A stretch of 64,000 nucleotides of DNA from Pseudomonadota bacterium (GTDB lineage: Bacteria; Pseudomonadota; Gammaproteobacteria; Burkholderiales; Burkholderiaceae_C): contig JAIUOW010000013.1 in NCBI GenBank assembly GCA_020161775.1, positions 80,276 to 144,275 of the forward strand, written 5' to 3'. The notes under the pieces were generated by a model, which searched no databases, had not been told where the DNA came from, and saw only the letters and a list, made by a program, of their open reading frames with translations. How positions within the stretch are numbered: position 1 is the stretch's first letter; every line of letters begins with the position of its first letter. The position numbers and the translations under genes were made by a program. Shown one piece after another: positions 1-9,020 of the stretch.

Positions 1-77
1 AAGCCGCCGTTCAGGCCGGCAGCACCCTGGTGCGCGTGGGCACGGCGATTTTCGGCGGGCGGGCCCGCGCCGCCTGA
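1..77 (+). CDS. YggS-family PLP-binding protein, C-terminal end (partial)
   Basis: Only the last 24 codons are in the window, read in the frame that starts at base 3 and ends with TGA at 75-77. The tail LVRVGTAIFGGR matches the conserved C-terminal motif (VRxGTAIFG) of the YggS/PROSC family. These are single-domain pyridoxal-phosphate proteins that act in PLP homeostasis rather than as classical enzymes. The body of the gene lies upstream of the window, so length and cofactor lysine cannot be checked. Confidence 0.75.
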   Translation, partial: AAVQAGSTLVRVGTAIFGGRARAA

Positions 78-93
78 AAGGTCCTGCTCCTGC

Positions 94-651
94 CTATTTT
101 TTGGGCAGCGCCAGCGGCTTGATCGCGCCGCAGTCCGAGCCCAGCCATTTGCCGCTGGCGTCCATCGTGGCCGCCACGGGCTTGCCCTGGTGCGTGGTGT
201 TCATGGTCATCTTCATGTCGTAGGCGCTGTCGCCCTTGAAATTGACGCGACCCTCGCCGCTGGCCACCGGGTCGGTGCAGACAAATTTCATGTTCATGCC
301 GGCGGTGGACTGGTTGCTGACGGTGCTGGTGCAGTTGCCCTTCTCGTGCACCGGCAGCTGGTTGCGCTCGACCATCTCCTTGGTCAGGCATATTTTGCTC
401 AGCATGGCGCCGCCCGGCCCCGCGGCCATGCTGACGCCCTGTTTGGCCATCATGTCCTGCATCATCTTGCGCTGCTCGGGCGGCATCGCGGCCATCTGCT
501 GCTGCATCTGGGCCATGGCCTTGTCCATCTCGGGGTTGCCGCCCATCCTGCTGCTGATTTCCCACAGGCCGGGCTTGATGTTCTGCGCCGCGGCCAGGCC
601 ACAGGCCGTGACCAGCAACACACCCGCCAGGGTCGTTGAAATGCGTGTCAT
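94..651 (-). CDS. DUF3617 family exported protein, methionine-rich
   Basis: A 185-residue protein starting MTRISTTLAG. A hydrophobic signal peptide ends near the AAAQ site, so it is probably periplasmic. The segment NIKPGLWEISSRM followed by paired cysteines (ICLTKE, GNCTSTV, FVCTDP, SDCG) is typical of DUF3617, a family of unknown function common in Burkholderiales. The start at 651 has a GGAGG box a few bases upstream on the minus strand; the open frame runs further but without support. Residues about 45-85 are unusually rich in Met and Gln (MAQMQQQMAAM). No function is assigned. It ends 17 bases after the convergent YggS-type gene. Confidence 0.8.
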   Translation of the reverse strand: MTRISTTLAGVLLVTACGLAAAQNIKPGLWEISSRMGGNPEMDKAMAQMQQQMAAMPPEQRKMMQDMMAKQGVSMAAGPGGAMLSKICLTKEMVERNQLPVHEKGNCTSTVSNQSTAGMNMKFVCTDPVASGEGRVNFKGDSAYDMKMTMNTTHQGKPVAATMDASGKWLGSDCGAIKPLALPKK

Positions 652-701
652 GCGAGAGCCTCCTGAATCGTTGAATGGGGCATTGTGCTGCGGCGCACGC
701 G

Positions 702-1178
702 TTACAGCAGCTTGAGTTGTGTGGAATTTTTCACCTCTTCCATCACGGCGTAGGTGCGCGTCTCGCGCACGCCGGGCAGCTGCCACAGGACCGTGCCCGC
801 AAAATGCCGGTACGCCGCCATGTCGGCCATGCGGGTCTTGAGCAGGTAGTCAAAGCCGCCGGCCACCATGTGGCATTCCATGATCTCGTGGTGCACCTGC
901 ACGGCGGCCTTGAACGCGTCAAACACATTGGGCGTGGTGCGGTCCAGCAGCACCTCCACAAACACCATCATCCCGGCGCCCAGCTTCAGCGGGTTCAGCC
1001 GCGCCTCGTAGCCCAGGATGTAGCCGTCGCGCGCCAGGCGCTGCACCCGGGCCAGCACGGCGGTGGGCGACAGCGTGACCGCCTCGGCCAGCTTGAGGTT
1101 GGAGATGCGCCCATCCTGCTGCAGGACATTCAGGATTTTCAGGTCAATGCGGTCTATATCCGCCAGCAATTCCGTCAT
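702..1178 (-). CDS. Lrp/AsnC-family transcriptional regulator (probable proline catabolism regulator)
   Basis: A 158-residue protein starting MTELLADIDRIDL. The N-terminal winged helix-turn-helix (ILNVLQQDGRISNLKLAEAV, then SPTAVLARVQRL) is followed by a C-terminal RAM/AsnC ligand-binding domain (IMECHMVAGGFDYLL; GVRETRTYAVM). Lrp/AsnC proteins bind DNA as dimers or octamers and respond to amino acids. The gene is divergent from putA across about 64 bases. This is the arrangement of PutR/BkdR-type local regulators that activate proline dehydrogenase when proline is present, so that role is inferred from position. The open frame extends to 1277, but the start at 1178 fits the family length and leaves the intergenic control region free. 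Confidence 0.85.
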   Translation of the reverse strand: MTELLADIDRIDLKILNVLQQDGRISNLKLAEAVTLSPTAVLARVQRLARDGYILGYEARLNPLKLGAGMMVFVEVLLDRTTPNVFDAFKAAVQVHHEIMECHMVAGGFDYLLKTRMADMAAYRHFAGTVLWQLPGVRETRTYAVMEEVKNSTQLKLL

Positions 1179-1242
1179 AGCTAGTGAATTATTCAGTTTC
1201 AAGGCGCAATTTAGCGTGAAATTCACCACCAAACAATTCACC
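1179..1242. promoter_or_regulatory. Divergent Lrp-type regulator / putA control region
   Basis: The gap between the divergent regulator and putA is AT-rich compared with its surroundings. It holds several copies of an ATTCAC/GTGAAT element: GTGAATTATTC near 1185, GTGAAATTCACC near 1214, AATTCACC near 1235, and ATTCAC again just inside putA. GTGAA-ATTCAC is a near-palindrome. Repeated half-sites in such a spacer suit an Lrp-type regulator binding between the genes. No convincing -35/-10 pair was identified. Confidence 0.5.
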
Positions 1243-4200
1243 ATGGCGTCATTCACTACCCATCTGCCCTTCGCCATGAACCCGCTGCAACGCCTGCCTT
1301 TTCCCTACCGGCCCGAGGCCACCACCGTCGCTGACCGCCTGCAGTCGCTGGAAGGTGCGCTGGACTGGGCGGCTGCCGCCCACGCCGCGCGCCCCTGGGT
1401 GCAGGCGGTGCGCAGCAACCCGCCGCCGTTCTGGGCCATGGAAAGCCTGCTCAAGGAATACCCGATCTCCAGCGCCGAAGGACTGGCGCTGATGCGGCTG
1501 GCCGAAGCGTTGCTGCGGATACCGGATGTCGAGACGGCGATTGCGCTGACGGCGGACCAGCTCGGGCGGGCCGACTTTGACGGGGCAGCAGATTCGACCT
1601 TGGCCCGGCTGTCTTCGACAGCCATTGCGATGTCCAAGAAATTCTTGCCTGATGCCAACCATGAGCCGGGGCTGATGGCCAAGCTGGGCGCGCGCACGGT
1701 GGTGGCCGCCACGCTGCGCGCGGTCCAACTGCTTGGCCGCCAGTTCGTGCTGGGCCAGACGATCAGCGAGGCCATGGACGAGGCCGCCGCCACCCGCCGC
1801 CACACGCCCCACCTGCGCTTCAGCTACGACATGCTGGGCGAAGGCGCGCGCACCGACGCCGACGCACTGCGCTACCTGGCGAGCTACGGCAACGCCATCC
1901 AGTCCATCGCCGCGCGGGTCAACCCCGAGGGTGCCGTGGCACAGAACGACGGCATTTCCATCAAGCTCAGCGCGCTGCACCCGCGCTACGAAGACGCGCA
2001 GCGCGAACGCGTGCTGGCCGAGCTGGTGCCCCGCGTGTGGACGCTGTGTGACCAGGCCGCGCGCGCCAACATCAACCTGACCATCGACGCCGAGGAAGTG
2101 GACCGGCTGGAGCTGTCACTGGATGTGTTCGAAGCGCTTGCCGCCCAGGTGGCGCAGCATCACCCGCATTGGGCGGGCTTTGGCCTGGCGCTGCAGGCGT
2201 ACCAGACCCGCGCGCTGGAGCTGATCGCCCATGTGGCGCAGCTGGGCCGCAAATACGGTCTGCGCCTGATGTGCCGCTTGGTCAAGGGCGCTTACTGGGA
2301 CGCCGAGATCAAGCGCGCGCAGGAGCTGGGCCTGCCGCATTACCCGGTGTTCACCCACAAGCACCACACCGACGTGAGCTACCTGGCCTGTGCGCGCGCA
2401 CTGCTGGAAGCCAGCGATGTGATTTACCCGCAGTTCGCCACGCACAACGCAGCGACGATCGCCGCCATTTTGCAGATGGCAGCCCGCGCGGGAAGCGCTT
2501 TCGAATTGCAGCGCCTGCACGGCATGGGCGAAGGTATTTACCGGGAGGTACTGAAAAATCCGCTGGTCCATTGCCGTGTCTATGCCCCCGTGGGCCAGCA
2601 CCGCGACCTGCTGGCCTACCTGGTGCGCCGCCTGCTGGAAAACGGCGCAAATTCGTCCTTCGTGCACCAGCTGGCGGATGAGTCCGTGGGCATGGACGAG
2701 CTGCTGATTTCGCCGCTGCGCCTGGAGCCGGAGTCATCCCTGCCGCTGCCGCCGGATCTGTATGGCGCCACGCGCAAAAACAGCTTGGGCCTGGACCTGA
2801 CGGTGCAGGCCATGCGTGCGCCGCTGCTGGCGGCATACGCCAGCGTGACCGTGCCTGGCATGCCCGAAGCCACCATCCCACAGACAACGCAAGCAGTCAG
2901 CCGCGCCGTGGCCGCCTTCCCTGCCTGGTCACGCACACCGGTCGCGCAGCGCGCCACCATCCTGCGCCAGGCGGCAGACGCGCTGGAAGCCGACATGCCA
3001 CGCTTTTGCACGCTGCTGGTCAAGGAAGCCTTCAAGACCTGGGGCGATACGGTGGCCGAGGTGCGCGAGGCGGTGGACTTCCTGCGCTATTACGCCAACG
3101 AGGCCGAGCGGATCATGGCGCCGGTCGCATTGCCGGGACAGCACCAGGGCGTGACGCTGGGCATCACCGGCGAAAGCAACGAGCTGCGCCTGACCGCGCG
3201 CGGCGCCTGGGTGTGCATCAGCCCCTGGAATTTTCCGCTGGCGATCTTCATGGGCCAGGTGGCAGCCGCCCTGGCCACGGGCAACACCGTGCTGGCCAAG
3301 CCCGCCGAGCAGACGCCCGGCGTGGCGCAGGAGGCGGTGAAGCTGTTGCATGCCGCGGGCGTGCCAGGCAACGCACTGCAGCTGCTGCACGGGCCCGGTG
3401 AGACCGTGGGCGCCGCACTGGTCGCAGCGCCGAGTGTGGCAGGCGTGGTGTTCACCGGCTCCACCCAGGTGGCCAAGATCATCCAGCGAGCACTGGCGGC
3501 CAAGGACGGCGCCATCGTGCCGCTGATTGCCGAAACCGGTGGCATCAACGCCATGCTGGTAGACAGCACCGCCCTGCCCGAGCAGGTGGCCGACGCCGTG
3601 GTGCAAAGCGCGTTCCGCTCGGCGGGCCAGCGCTGCTCGGCACTGCGCCTGCTGTGCGTGCATGAAAGCATTGCCGACGGCGTGATCGAGATGATCCAGG
3701 GCGCGGCGAAAGAGCTGGTCACGGGCGACCCCGCGCAACTGGCCACCGACGTGGGGCCGGTGATTGACCGCGAGGCGTTTGACGGCATCAGCCGCCATCT
3801 GCAGCGACTGAATTCAGAGGCGCAAGCCTTGGTGGCCGCAACGCCCGTCATGCAAGGCAGCATGCACTTCATCGCGCCCCAGGCCTTCGAGATCAAGGCC
3901 ATTGCCGACATGAAGGCTGAAATCTTTGGCCCGGTGCTGCACATCGCGCGCTGGTCCGGCGACCCGCAGGCCGTCATCGACCAGATCAACGCGCTGGGCT
4001 ACGGCCTGACGCTGGGCATCCAGACGCGCATCGACAGCCGCGCGCAGGCGCTGGCGGCGCGCGCGCATGTGGGTAATGTGTACGTCAACCGCAACATGAT
4101 TGGCGCGGTGGTGGGCGTGCAGCCTTTCGGCGGCGAAGGTTTGTCCGGCACCGGCCCCAAGGCGGGTGGGCCGCATTACCTGTACCGGTTCTGCACGGAG

Positions 4201-4257
4201 CAGACCGTGACCGTCAACACCACCGCTGCGGGTGGCAACGTGGCGCTGCTGGCCTGA
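1243..4257 (+). CDS. putA: Bifunctional proline dehydrogenase / L-glutamate gamma-semialdehyde dehydrogenase
   Basis: A protein of about 1,004 residues that oxidises proline to glutamate in two steps: an FAD-dependent proline dehydrogenase passes electrons to quinone, then an NAD-dependent aldehyde dehydrogenase acts. The N-terminal half carries the PRODH barrel (RLVKGAYWDAEIKRAQ). The C-terminal half is an ALDH with ISPWNFPLAIF, FTGSTQVA, the AETGGINAM region and the catalytic cysteine in GQRCSAL (Cys798). It begins almost at once with the PRODH region, so it lacks the N-terminal ribbon-helix-helix DNA-binding domain of enterobacterial PutA. This is the short form, and control is presumably by the divergent Lrp-type gene. 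Start at 1243 (MASFTTH); MNPLQRL at 1276 is also possible. Confidence 0.95.
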   Translation: MASFTTHLPFAMNPLQRLPFPYRPEATTVADRLQSLEGALDWAAAAHAARPWVQAVRSNPPPFWAMESLLKEYPISSAEGLALMRLAEALLRIPDVETAIALTADQLGRADFDGAADSTLARLSSTAIAMSKKFLPDANHEPGLMAKLGARTVVAATLRAVQLLGRQFVLGQTISEAMDEAAATRRHTPHLRFSYDMLGEGARTDADALRYLASYGNAIQSIAARVNPEGAVAQNDGISIKLSALHPRYEDAQRERVLAELVPRVWTLCDQAARANINLTIDAEEVDRLELSLDVFEALAAQVAQHHPHWAGFGLALQAYQTRALELIAHVAQLGRKYGLRLMCRLVKGAYWDAEIKRAQELGLPHYPVFTHKHHTDVSYLACARALLEASDVIYPQFATHNAATIAAILQMAARAGSAFELQRLHGMGEGIYREVLKNPLVHCRVYAPVGQHRDLLAYLVRRLLENGANSSFVHQLADESVGMDELLISPLRLEPESSLPLPPDLYGATRKNSLGLDLTVQAMRAPLLAAYASVTVPGMPEATIPQTTQAVSRAVAAFPAWSRTPVAQRATILRQAADALEADMPRFCTLLVKEAFKTWGDTVAEVREAVDFLRYYANEAERIMAPVALPGQHQGVTLGITGESNELRLTARGAWVCISPWNFPLAIFMGQVAAALATGNTVLAKPAEQTPGVAQEAVKLLHAAGVPGNALQLLHGPGETVGAALVAAPSVAGVVFTGSTQVAKIIQRALAAKDGAIVPLIAETGGINAMLVDSTALPEQVADAVVQSAFRSAGQRCSALRLLCVHESIADGVIEMIQGAAKELVTGDPAQLATDVGPVIDREAFDGISRHLQRLNSEAQALVAATPVMQGSMHFIAPQAFEIKAIADMKAEIFGPVLHIARWSGDPQAVIDQINALGYGLTLGIQTRIDSRAQALAARAHVGNVYVNRNMIGAVVGVQPFGGEGLSGTGPKAGGPHYLYRFCTEQTVTVNTTAAGGNVALLA

Positions 4258-4278
4258 AGCAACCCGCCAGCCTGGCCT

Positions 4279-5292
4279 TCACACGGCAGGGGCCAGCGTG
4301 AAGACCGGGCGGCGCTCCCCCACCACGGCGCCGCGCACGCTGCGCAGCCCGGCCGCGCGCCAGGGCGCCAGCGCCTCGCGCTGGGCGTCGTCCAGCCAGC
4401 CCAGTTGGTCCAGCACTTCCACCGTGGTGGCATGCAGCGCGGCCATGTTGCCGTCGCTCACCTTGATGGCCAGCGCCTGCTGGCGGCTTTTGCTGCCCAC
4501 CACCTGCACGCCGTCGGCGCCGACCTTGGTCACCCAGTCGCCGCGGCCCGCGCGCATGAAGGCCTCGTCGTTGCGCCGCGTGCCGCTCACCAGCTCGGGA
4601 TGGGCCGTCATGGCATCAGCCAGCAGGGCAAAGCCGTCGCCAAACTCGGCGTCCTGCAGGCCGCTGGCCAGCCGCGCATAGCTGCGCGCCAGCGCCGACG
4701 GCGGCATGGCGTAGTTGGGCGCCGAGCAGCCGTCGATGCCCATGCGCAGATCTTCCTGCGCCAGGCCCGCCACGCGCGCCACGTCACGGCGTATCGCCTG
4801 TTGCAGCGGGTGGGCGGCGTCCAGGTAGCTGTCCAGCGGCAGCCCGTGCTGCACGCAGTACGCCAGGAAGCCCGCATGCTTGCCGCTGCAGTTGTGGTGC
4901 CGCTCATCCACCGCCGCAGGCGCCGGCCCCACGCCCAGCTCCACGAACATGGGGACATGGCAGCCGCACTGCAGCTGGTGGTAGTCCACACCCGTCTTGT
5001 CCAGCATGCCCTGCACCTGCTCCACATGCATGGGTTCGCCGCTATGGCTGGCGCACAGCAGCGCCAGCTGCGGCGGGCTGAAGCCAAACTGCGCAGGGCC
5101 ACCGCCACGCACGAACGGCAGCGCCTGCAGGGCCTTGAGGGTGGAGCGGGTGAACACGCGCAGCCGTGGGTCGCCCACGGCGGCCAGCAGCTTGCCGCGC
5201 GCATCGACCACGGCCACGGCGCCAAAGTGCAGGGATTCTGGCGTGCCGCCACGGGTGAGCTCGATCAGGGGTGCGAATGGCATGCGCGCCAT
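4279..5292 (-). CDS. Asparaginase (bacterial/plant-type asparaginase II family)
   Basis: A protein of about 337 residues matching the Asparaginase_II family (PF06089), which is distinct from E. coli AnsA/AnsB. Diagnostic stretches are PLIELTRGGTPESLHFG, the SxLKALQALPFV region, ALLCASHSGEP, NCSGKHAGFLAY, IDGCSAPNYAMP and the late motif TKVGADGV. Family members hydrolyse asparagine to aspartate and ammonia, probably in the cytosol; no signal peptide is seen. The start is taken as MARMPFAP at 5292, with MPFAP at 5283 equally possible. The open frame runs to 5361 but would overlap the divergent gene at 5343. It converges on putA with a 21-base gap. Confidence 0.85.
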   Translation of the reverse strand: MARMPFAPLIELTRGGTPESLHFGAVAVVDARGKLLAAVGDPRLRVFTRSTLKALQALPFVRGGGPAQFGFSPPQLALLCASHSGEPMHVEQVQGMLDKTGVDYHQLQCGCHVPMFVELGVGPAPAAVDERHHNCSGKHAGFLAYCVQHGLPLDSYLDAAHPLQQAIRRDVARVAGLAQEDLRMGIDGCSAPNYAMPPSALARSYARLASGLQDAEFGDGFALLADAMTAHPELVSGTRRNDEAFMRAGRGDWVTKVGADGVQVVGSKSRQQALAIKVSDGNMAALHATTVEVLDQLGWLDDAQREALAPWRAAGLRSVRGAVVGERRPVFTLAPAV

Positions 5293-5342
5293 TGTCGCGC
5301 CCATGACGGCGCGCATGACAGCACCCGCGCCACAATCGCCGC

Positions 5343-7166
5343 ATGCCTGAACTGCGCTCACCCCTGACGGCCCAGATTGTGGAATGGCGCGTGCGCCCCG
5401 GCGACACCGTGCACACCGGCGACCTGCTGCTGGTGCTGGAGGCCATGAAGATGGAGCACGAAGTACGCGCTGCAGTCAGCGGCGTGGTGCGCGAATTGTT
5501 TTACGCGGCAGGCGAGCCGGTGAATGAAGGCGATGTGCTGGCCACGACGGATGCCGCCAGCCCCCTGTCAGGAGCAGCCGCACCGGCAGCCGCCAGGCCG
5601 GCGGCGCCGGACGGCATCCGCCCCGACCTGCAGCGCGTGATGGACCGGCACGCATTCACACAGGACGCGGCCCGCCCCGATGCCGTGGCCAAACGCCATG
5701 CGCTGGGCCTGCGCACCGCGCGCGAAAACATCGCCGACCTGTGCGACCCAGGCTCCTTCAGCGAATACGGCGCGCTGGCCGTGGCCGCGCAGGCCACCCG
5801 CCGCAGCGCCGACGACCTGATGCGCAACACACCGGCCGACGGCATGGTCACCGGCATTGGCAGCATCAACGGCGCGCTGTTTGGCCCCGAACGCAGCCGC
5901 GCCGTGGTCATGGCCTATGACGCCACCGTGCTGGCCGGCACGCAGGGCATGCGCAACCACCAGAAGACCGACCGCCTGCTGGGCATTGCGCTGGCGCACA
6001 AGCTGCCGGTGGTGCTGCTGGCCGAAGGCGGCGGCGGGCGGCCGGGCGACACCGACATGCCCATCGTCGCAGGCCTGCATGTGGGCACGTTTGCCAGCTT
6101 TGCGCGGCTGAACGGCGAGGTGCCGGTGGTGGGCATTGCCGCCGGCCGCTGCTTTGCGGGCAACGCGGCGCTGCTGGGCTGCTGTGACGTGATCATCGCC
6201 ACGCGCGCGAGCAACATCGGCATGGGCGGCCCGGCCATGGTGGAAGGCGGTGGCCTGGGCGTGTTCAGGCCCGAGGACATCGGTCCGTCCGCGGTCCAGC
6301 ACGGCAACGGCGTGATCGACGTGCTGGTGGACAACGAAGCGCAAGCCGTCGCCGCCGCCAGGCAGTACCTGGGCTTTTTTCAGGGCCTGGTGGCGGAGTT
6401 CACCGCGCCCGACGCGCAGGCGCTGCGCGATGTGGTGCCAGAGAACCGCCTGCGCGTGTACGACACGCTCGCCGCCATCGCGGGCATCGTGGACGCAGGC
6501 TCGCTTCTGGCGCTGCGCACGGGCTTTGGTCTGGGCATCCACACGGCGCTCGCCCGCATCGAAGGCCGCCCCGTGGGTCTGCTGGCCAACAACCCGGCCC
6601 ACCTGGGCGGCGCCATTGACGCCGACGCCGCCGACAAGGCCGCGCGCTTCATGCAGCTATGCAACGCGCACGGCATTCCGCTGGTGAGCCTGGTGGACAC
6701 ACCAGGCTTCATGGTGGGCCCGGACGCTGAAAAGCAGGCCCAGGTACGCCATGTCAGCCGCATGTTCATCGCCGCGGCCCACCTGCGCGTGCCGTTTTTC
6801 AGCGTGGTGCTGCGCAAGGGTTATGGCCTGGGCGCCATGGCCATGTGCGCGGGCGGCTTTCATTCGCCCGCGTTCACCGTGGCCTGGCCCACGGGCGAAT
6901 TTGGCGCCATGGGGCTGGAAGGCGCGGTACGCCTGGGTTACCGCAAGGAGCTGGAAGCAGTGCCCGAAGGGCCTGAACGCCAGGCGCTGTACCAGCAGCT
7001 GGTAGCCGCTCAATACGAAGCTGGCCAGGCGCTCAACATGGCCGCCACGCTGGAGATAGATGCCGTGATCGACCCGGCCGACACGCGCGGCTGGCTTGCC
7101 CGCGGCCTGCAGGGCGCAAAAGCGAAAGCGCCGCCCGAAGGCGGCGCTTTCATTGACACCTGGTAG
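5343..7166 (+). CDS. Fused biotin carboxyl carrier - acyl-CoA carboxyltransferase
   Basis: A 607-residue fusion. Residues 1-70 form a biotinyl/lipoyl domain (PELRSPLTAQIVEW; LEAMKMEHEV, with Lys36 as the expected biotinylated residue). After a Pro/Ala-rich linker, residues from about 95 onward are a carboxyltransferase of the AccD/PccB/MCC-beta class (ARENIADLCDPGSFSEYGAL; ADGMVTGIGSING; GGGRPGDTD; LVDTPGFMVGP; GYGLGAMAMCAGG). The domain would transfer CO2 from carboxybiotin to an acyl-CoA; the substrate cannot be told from sequence. The usual order puts the biotinyl domain after biotin carboxylase, so fusion to the front of the transferase is atypical. No biotin carboxylase lies nearby, so one must be supplied from elsewhere. 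Confidence 0.85.
   Translation: MPELRSPLTAQIVEWRVRPGDTVHTGDLLLVLEAMKMEHEVRAAVSGVVRELFYAAGEPVNEGDVLATTDAASPLSGAAAPAAARPAAPDGIRPDLQRVMDRHAFTQDAARPDAVAKRHALGLRTARENIADLCDPGSFSEYGALAVAAQATRRSADDLMRNTPADGMVTGIGSINGALFGPERSRAVVMAYDATVLAGTQGMRNHQKTDRLLGIALAHKLPVVLLAEGGGGRPGDTDMPIVAGLHVGTFASFARLNGEVPVVGIAAGRCFAGNAALLGCCDVIIATRASNIGMGGPAMVEGGGLGVFRPEDIGPSAVQHGNGVIDVLVDNEAQAVAAARQYLGFFQGLVAEFTAPDAQALRDVVPENRLRVYDTLAAIAGIVDAGSLLALRTGFGLGIHTALARIEGRPVGLLANNPAHLGGAIDADAADKAARFMQLCNAHGIPLVSLVDTPGFMVGPDAEKQAQVRHVSRMFIAAAHLRVPFFSVVLRKGYGLGAMAMCAGGFHSPAFTVAWPTGEFGAMGLEGAVRLGYRKELEAVPEGPERQALYQQLVAAQYEAGQALNMAATLEIDAVIDPADTRGWLARGLQGAKAKAPPEGGAFIDTW
7125..7150. terminator. Perfect 11-bp hairpin, probable bidirectional terminator
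   Basis: AAAGCGCCGCC and GGCGGCGCTTT form a perfect 11-base stem closed by a CGAA loop. An A-run flanks one side and a T-run the other. It lies inside the last codons of the carboxyltransferase gene and between two convergent genes, so it could terminate both transcripts. Confidence 0.65.
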
Positions 7167-7169
7167 CCG

Positions 7170-9020
7170 TCAGCCCGCGAAGCCCGCGCCGAATGCCAGG
7201 GCCTTGTCCAGCTTGCCGGAATGGCCGTGGTGGTGCTGGACGGCGTGGTTCAGGATGCCCTGGATGGGCCGGTTGGACGCATCCAGCGCCTTGAACTCGA
7301 AACCAGCCGCCTGCAGGTAACCGCGCCCATACTGCTTGAGCTTGGTGAAGTACGCGTCCCCCGCGTCCCATGTCTTCTGCGAGATCATGGCCTCGGTGTC
7401 GTCGAACATGCGCATCAGCACCATCAGGCTGCCACAGATGCCGGTGTTGAAGGTCAGCATGGGGATCAGCGGGCTAGCGTCGCAGCCAAGTTTGTAGAAC
7501 TCCTTGAACTTCGGCAGGTTGTGGATGATGCCGCCGTAGCGCGGGTCCATCTGCGGATGCAACTGCATCTTGGACGTGTAGTTCAGCTCGTAGTACGGAT
7601 CCTTTTTCTTCATCATCAGCGTGTTGGCCTCGGCCAGGCTCTTTTCGTTGCCGAAGTGCTGGCGCGCGAGCTTGAGGAACTTGCTGATCTTGGACTGTTC
7701 CCAGATACGCCAGACGAACTTGATCAGCCATTCCACACCGGTGACCAGCGCCGACACAAGGTTGCCAGCCCCCGGCAGCAGGGCCGACAGCGCCAGTGAG
7801 GCCACGCCCTTGAGCACGCTCCACAGGCCGGCGAAGATGCCCTTGGTCATGTTGGCCTCGATCGCGTTGGCAGCCAGCTCCGGGTGGCCGGGGTTCAGCA
7901 CGATCTTGCGGCGCATGAAGTAAGTCTCCAGGCGTTCCTTGGCGGCCTTGATGGTCTTGCAGATGCCGCCGCCCAGGTCCATGGCGCCGCCGATGAAAGG
8001 CGCGGCGCTTTCCAGGCACTTGCCCACCACGAACTTGATCGCCTTGGAGATGAGCTGCGCGCTCACGTCCCAGGCCCACTCGCCGTCCACCAGCATCTTG
8101 TTCTTGATCCAGTGAAACAGATCGGTAACCGCGTTCATGAGCAGCACGCGCAGCGCATTGAACGCGTCGTACAGCGCCACCGCCGTCGTCGCCACGACCG
8201 TGCCCGCGAGGGTGTAGGGGTTCAGCATGAGCAGGGGGTCTTCCTTGATCATGTCGAACATGGCGAGCGTGGTGGGGAACACAGGGACCTCGCGCTTGAC
8301 CGGCGGCGGGGCGCGGTAAACCTCGAAGTCGGGCTGGCCGCTGGGCAGCATGACTGGCTTGCCGTTCTTCATGGCGGGCCGGGTCTTGAAATGCATGTCG
8401 GTGGGCATCTTGGTGCCCGTGGAGCCGCTGGCCATGGAGCCGATCGTGAACGGAACGCCCAGCGCGGTGGCAGCGTCGCCGCCCTTGATGTCCTTGATCT
8501 TGCCCAGGTTGAAGGTCTTGTCCACCAGCTTGTCGCTGTGCAGCTTGTCGTAATTGGTAGACACCCCGGAGCCGATGGCACCGCCCACCGCCGCCACGCC
8601 TTCCAGCGCGATCGACAGTTTGTTCATGTCGATGTCGATATTGCCGAACAGGTACAGCACGCCATAGCGGGAGTGCGGAATGTCGTGGGTCTTCAGCCGA
8701 TGGATGGCCCGCTGGTCCAGCGTGTCGTCGCGGGTCAGCACCGTAGGCACAGTGCGCGGCGTGGTGAATTCGTACAGCCAGGACAGAAGGCCGCCGCTGG
8801 TCTTGTCCCTCGAGACCTTGCTCCAGTAGCCACCCTTGGTCTTGAGATATTCCTTCAACGCCGCATAGAGGGCATCGCTGTTAGCCTCGGAACGCAGCGC
8901 GTAGTAGGCGTCGTACGCTGCGTCCACCTTGGTGATCGCCCCGTTGCGGCGCCCAATTTCGCTCGTGCGCGAACGGAATTCGTCCGGCGTCACCATGGTC
9001 AACGGACCTTTTTTACCCAT
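7170..9020 (-). CDS. Hypothetical protein, 616 residues, with two hydrophobic regions
   Basis: Not recognised. It starts MGKKGPLTMVTPDEF, with a GGAGG box just upstream on the minus strand; the open frame continues to 9266 without support. No signal peptide is seen. A hydrophobic stretch near residues 275-305 (TLAGTVVATTAVALYDAF) and a second near 440-475 (GVASLALSALLPGAG) could insert in or lie against a membrane. The middle holds Gly-rich loops (AVGGAIGSGVS; GSMASGSTGT) and the C-terminus is His-rich (HAVQHHHGHSG). Codon use looks like the neighbours, so it is probably a genuine resident gene. It is divergent from the aminotransferase. A toxin or secretion-related role is possible but unsupported. 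Confidence 0.65.
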   Translation of the reverse strand: MGKKGPLTMVTPDEFRSRTSEIGRRNGAITKVDAAYDAYYALRSEANSDALYAALKEYLKTKGGYWSKVSRDKTSGGLLSWLYEFTTPRTVPTVLTRDDTLDQRAIHRLKTHDIPHSRYGVLYLFGNIDIDMNKLSIALEGVAAVGGAIGSGVSTNYDKLHSDKLVDKTFNLGKIKDIKGGDAATALGVPFTIGSMASGSTGTKMPTDMHFKTRPAMKNGKPVMLPSGQPDFEVYRAPPPVKREVPVFPTTLAMFDMIKEDPLLMLNPYTLAGTVVATTAVALYDAFNALRVLLMNAVTDLFHWIKNKMLVDGEWAWDVSAQLISKAIKFVVGKCLESAAPFIGGAMDLGGGICKTIKAAKERLETYFMRRKIVLNPGHPELAANAIEANMTKGIFAGLWSVLKGVASLALSALLPGAGNLVSALVTGVEWLIKFVWRIWEQSKISKFLKLARQHFGNEKSLAEANTLMMKKKDPYYELNYTSKMQLHPQMDPRYGGIIHNLPKFKEFYKLGCDASPLIPMLTFNTGICGSLMVLMRMFDDTEAMISQKTWDAGDAYFTKLKQYGRGYLQAAGFEFKALDASNRPIQGILNHAVQHHHGHSGKLDKALAFGAGFAG

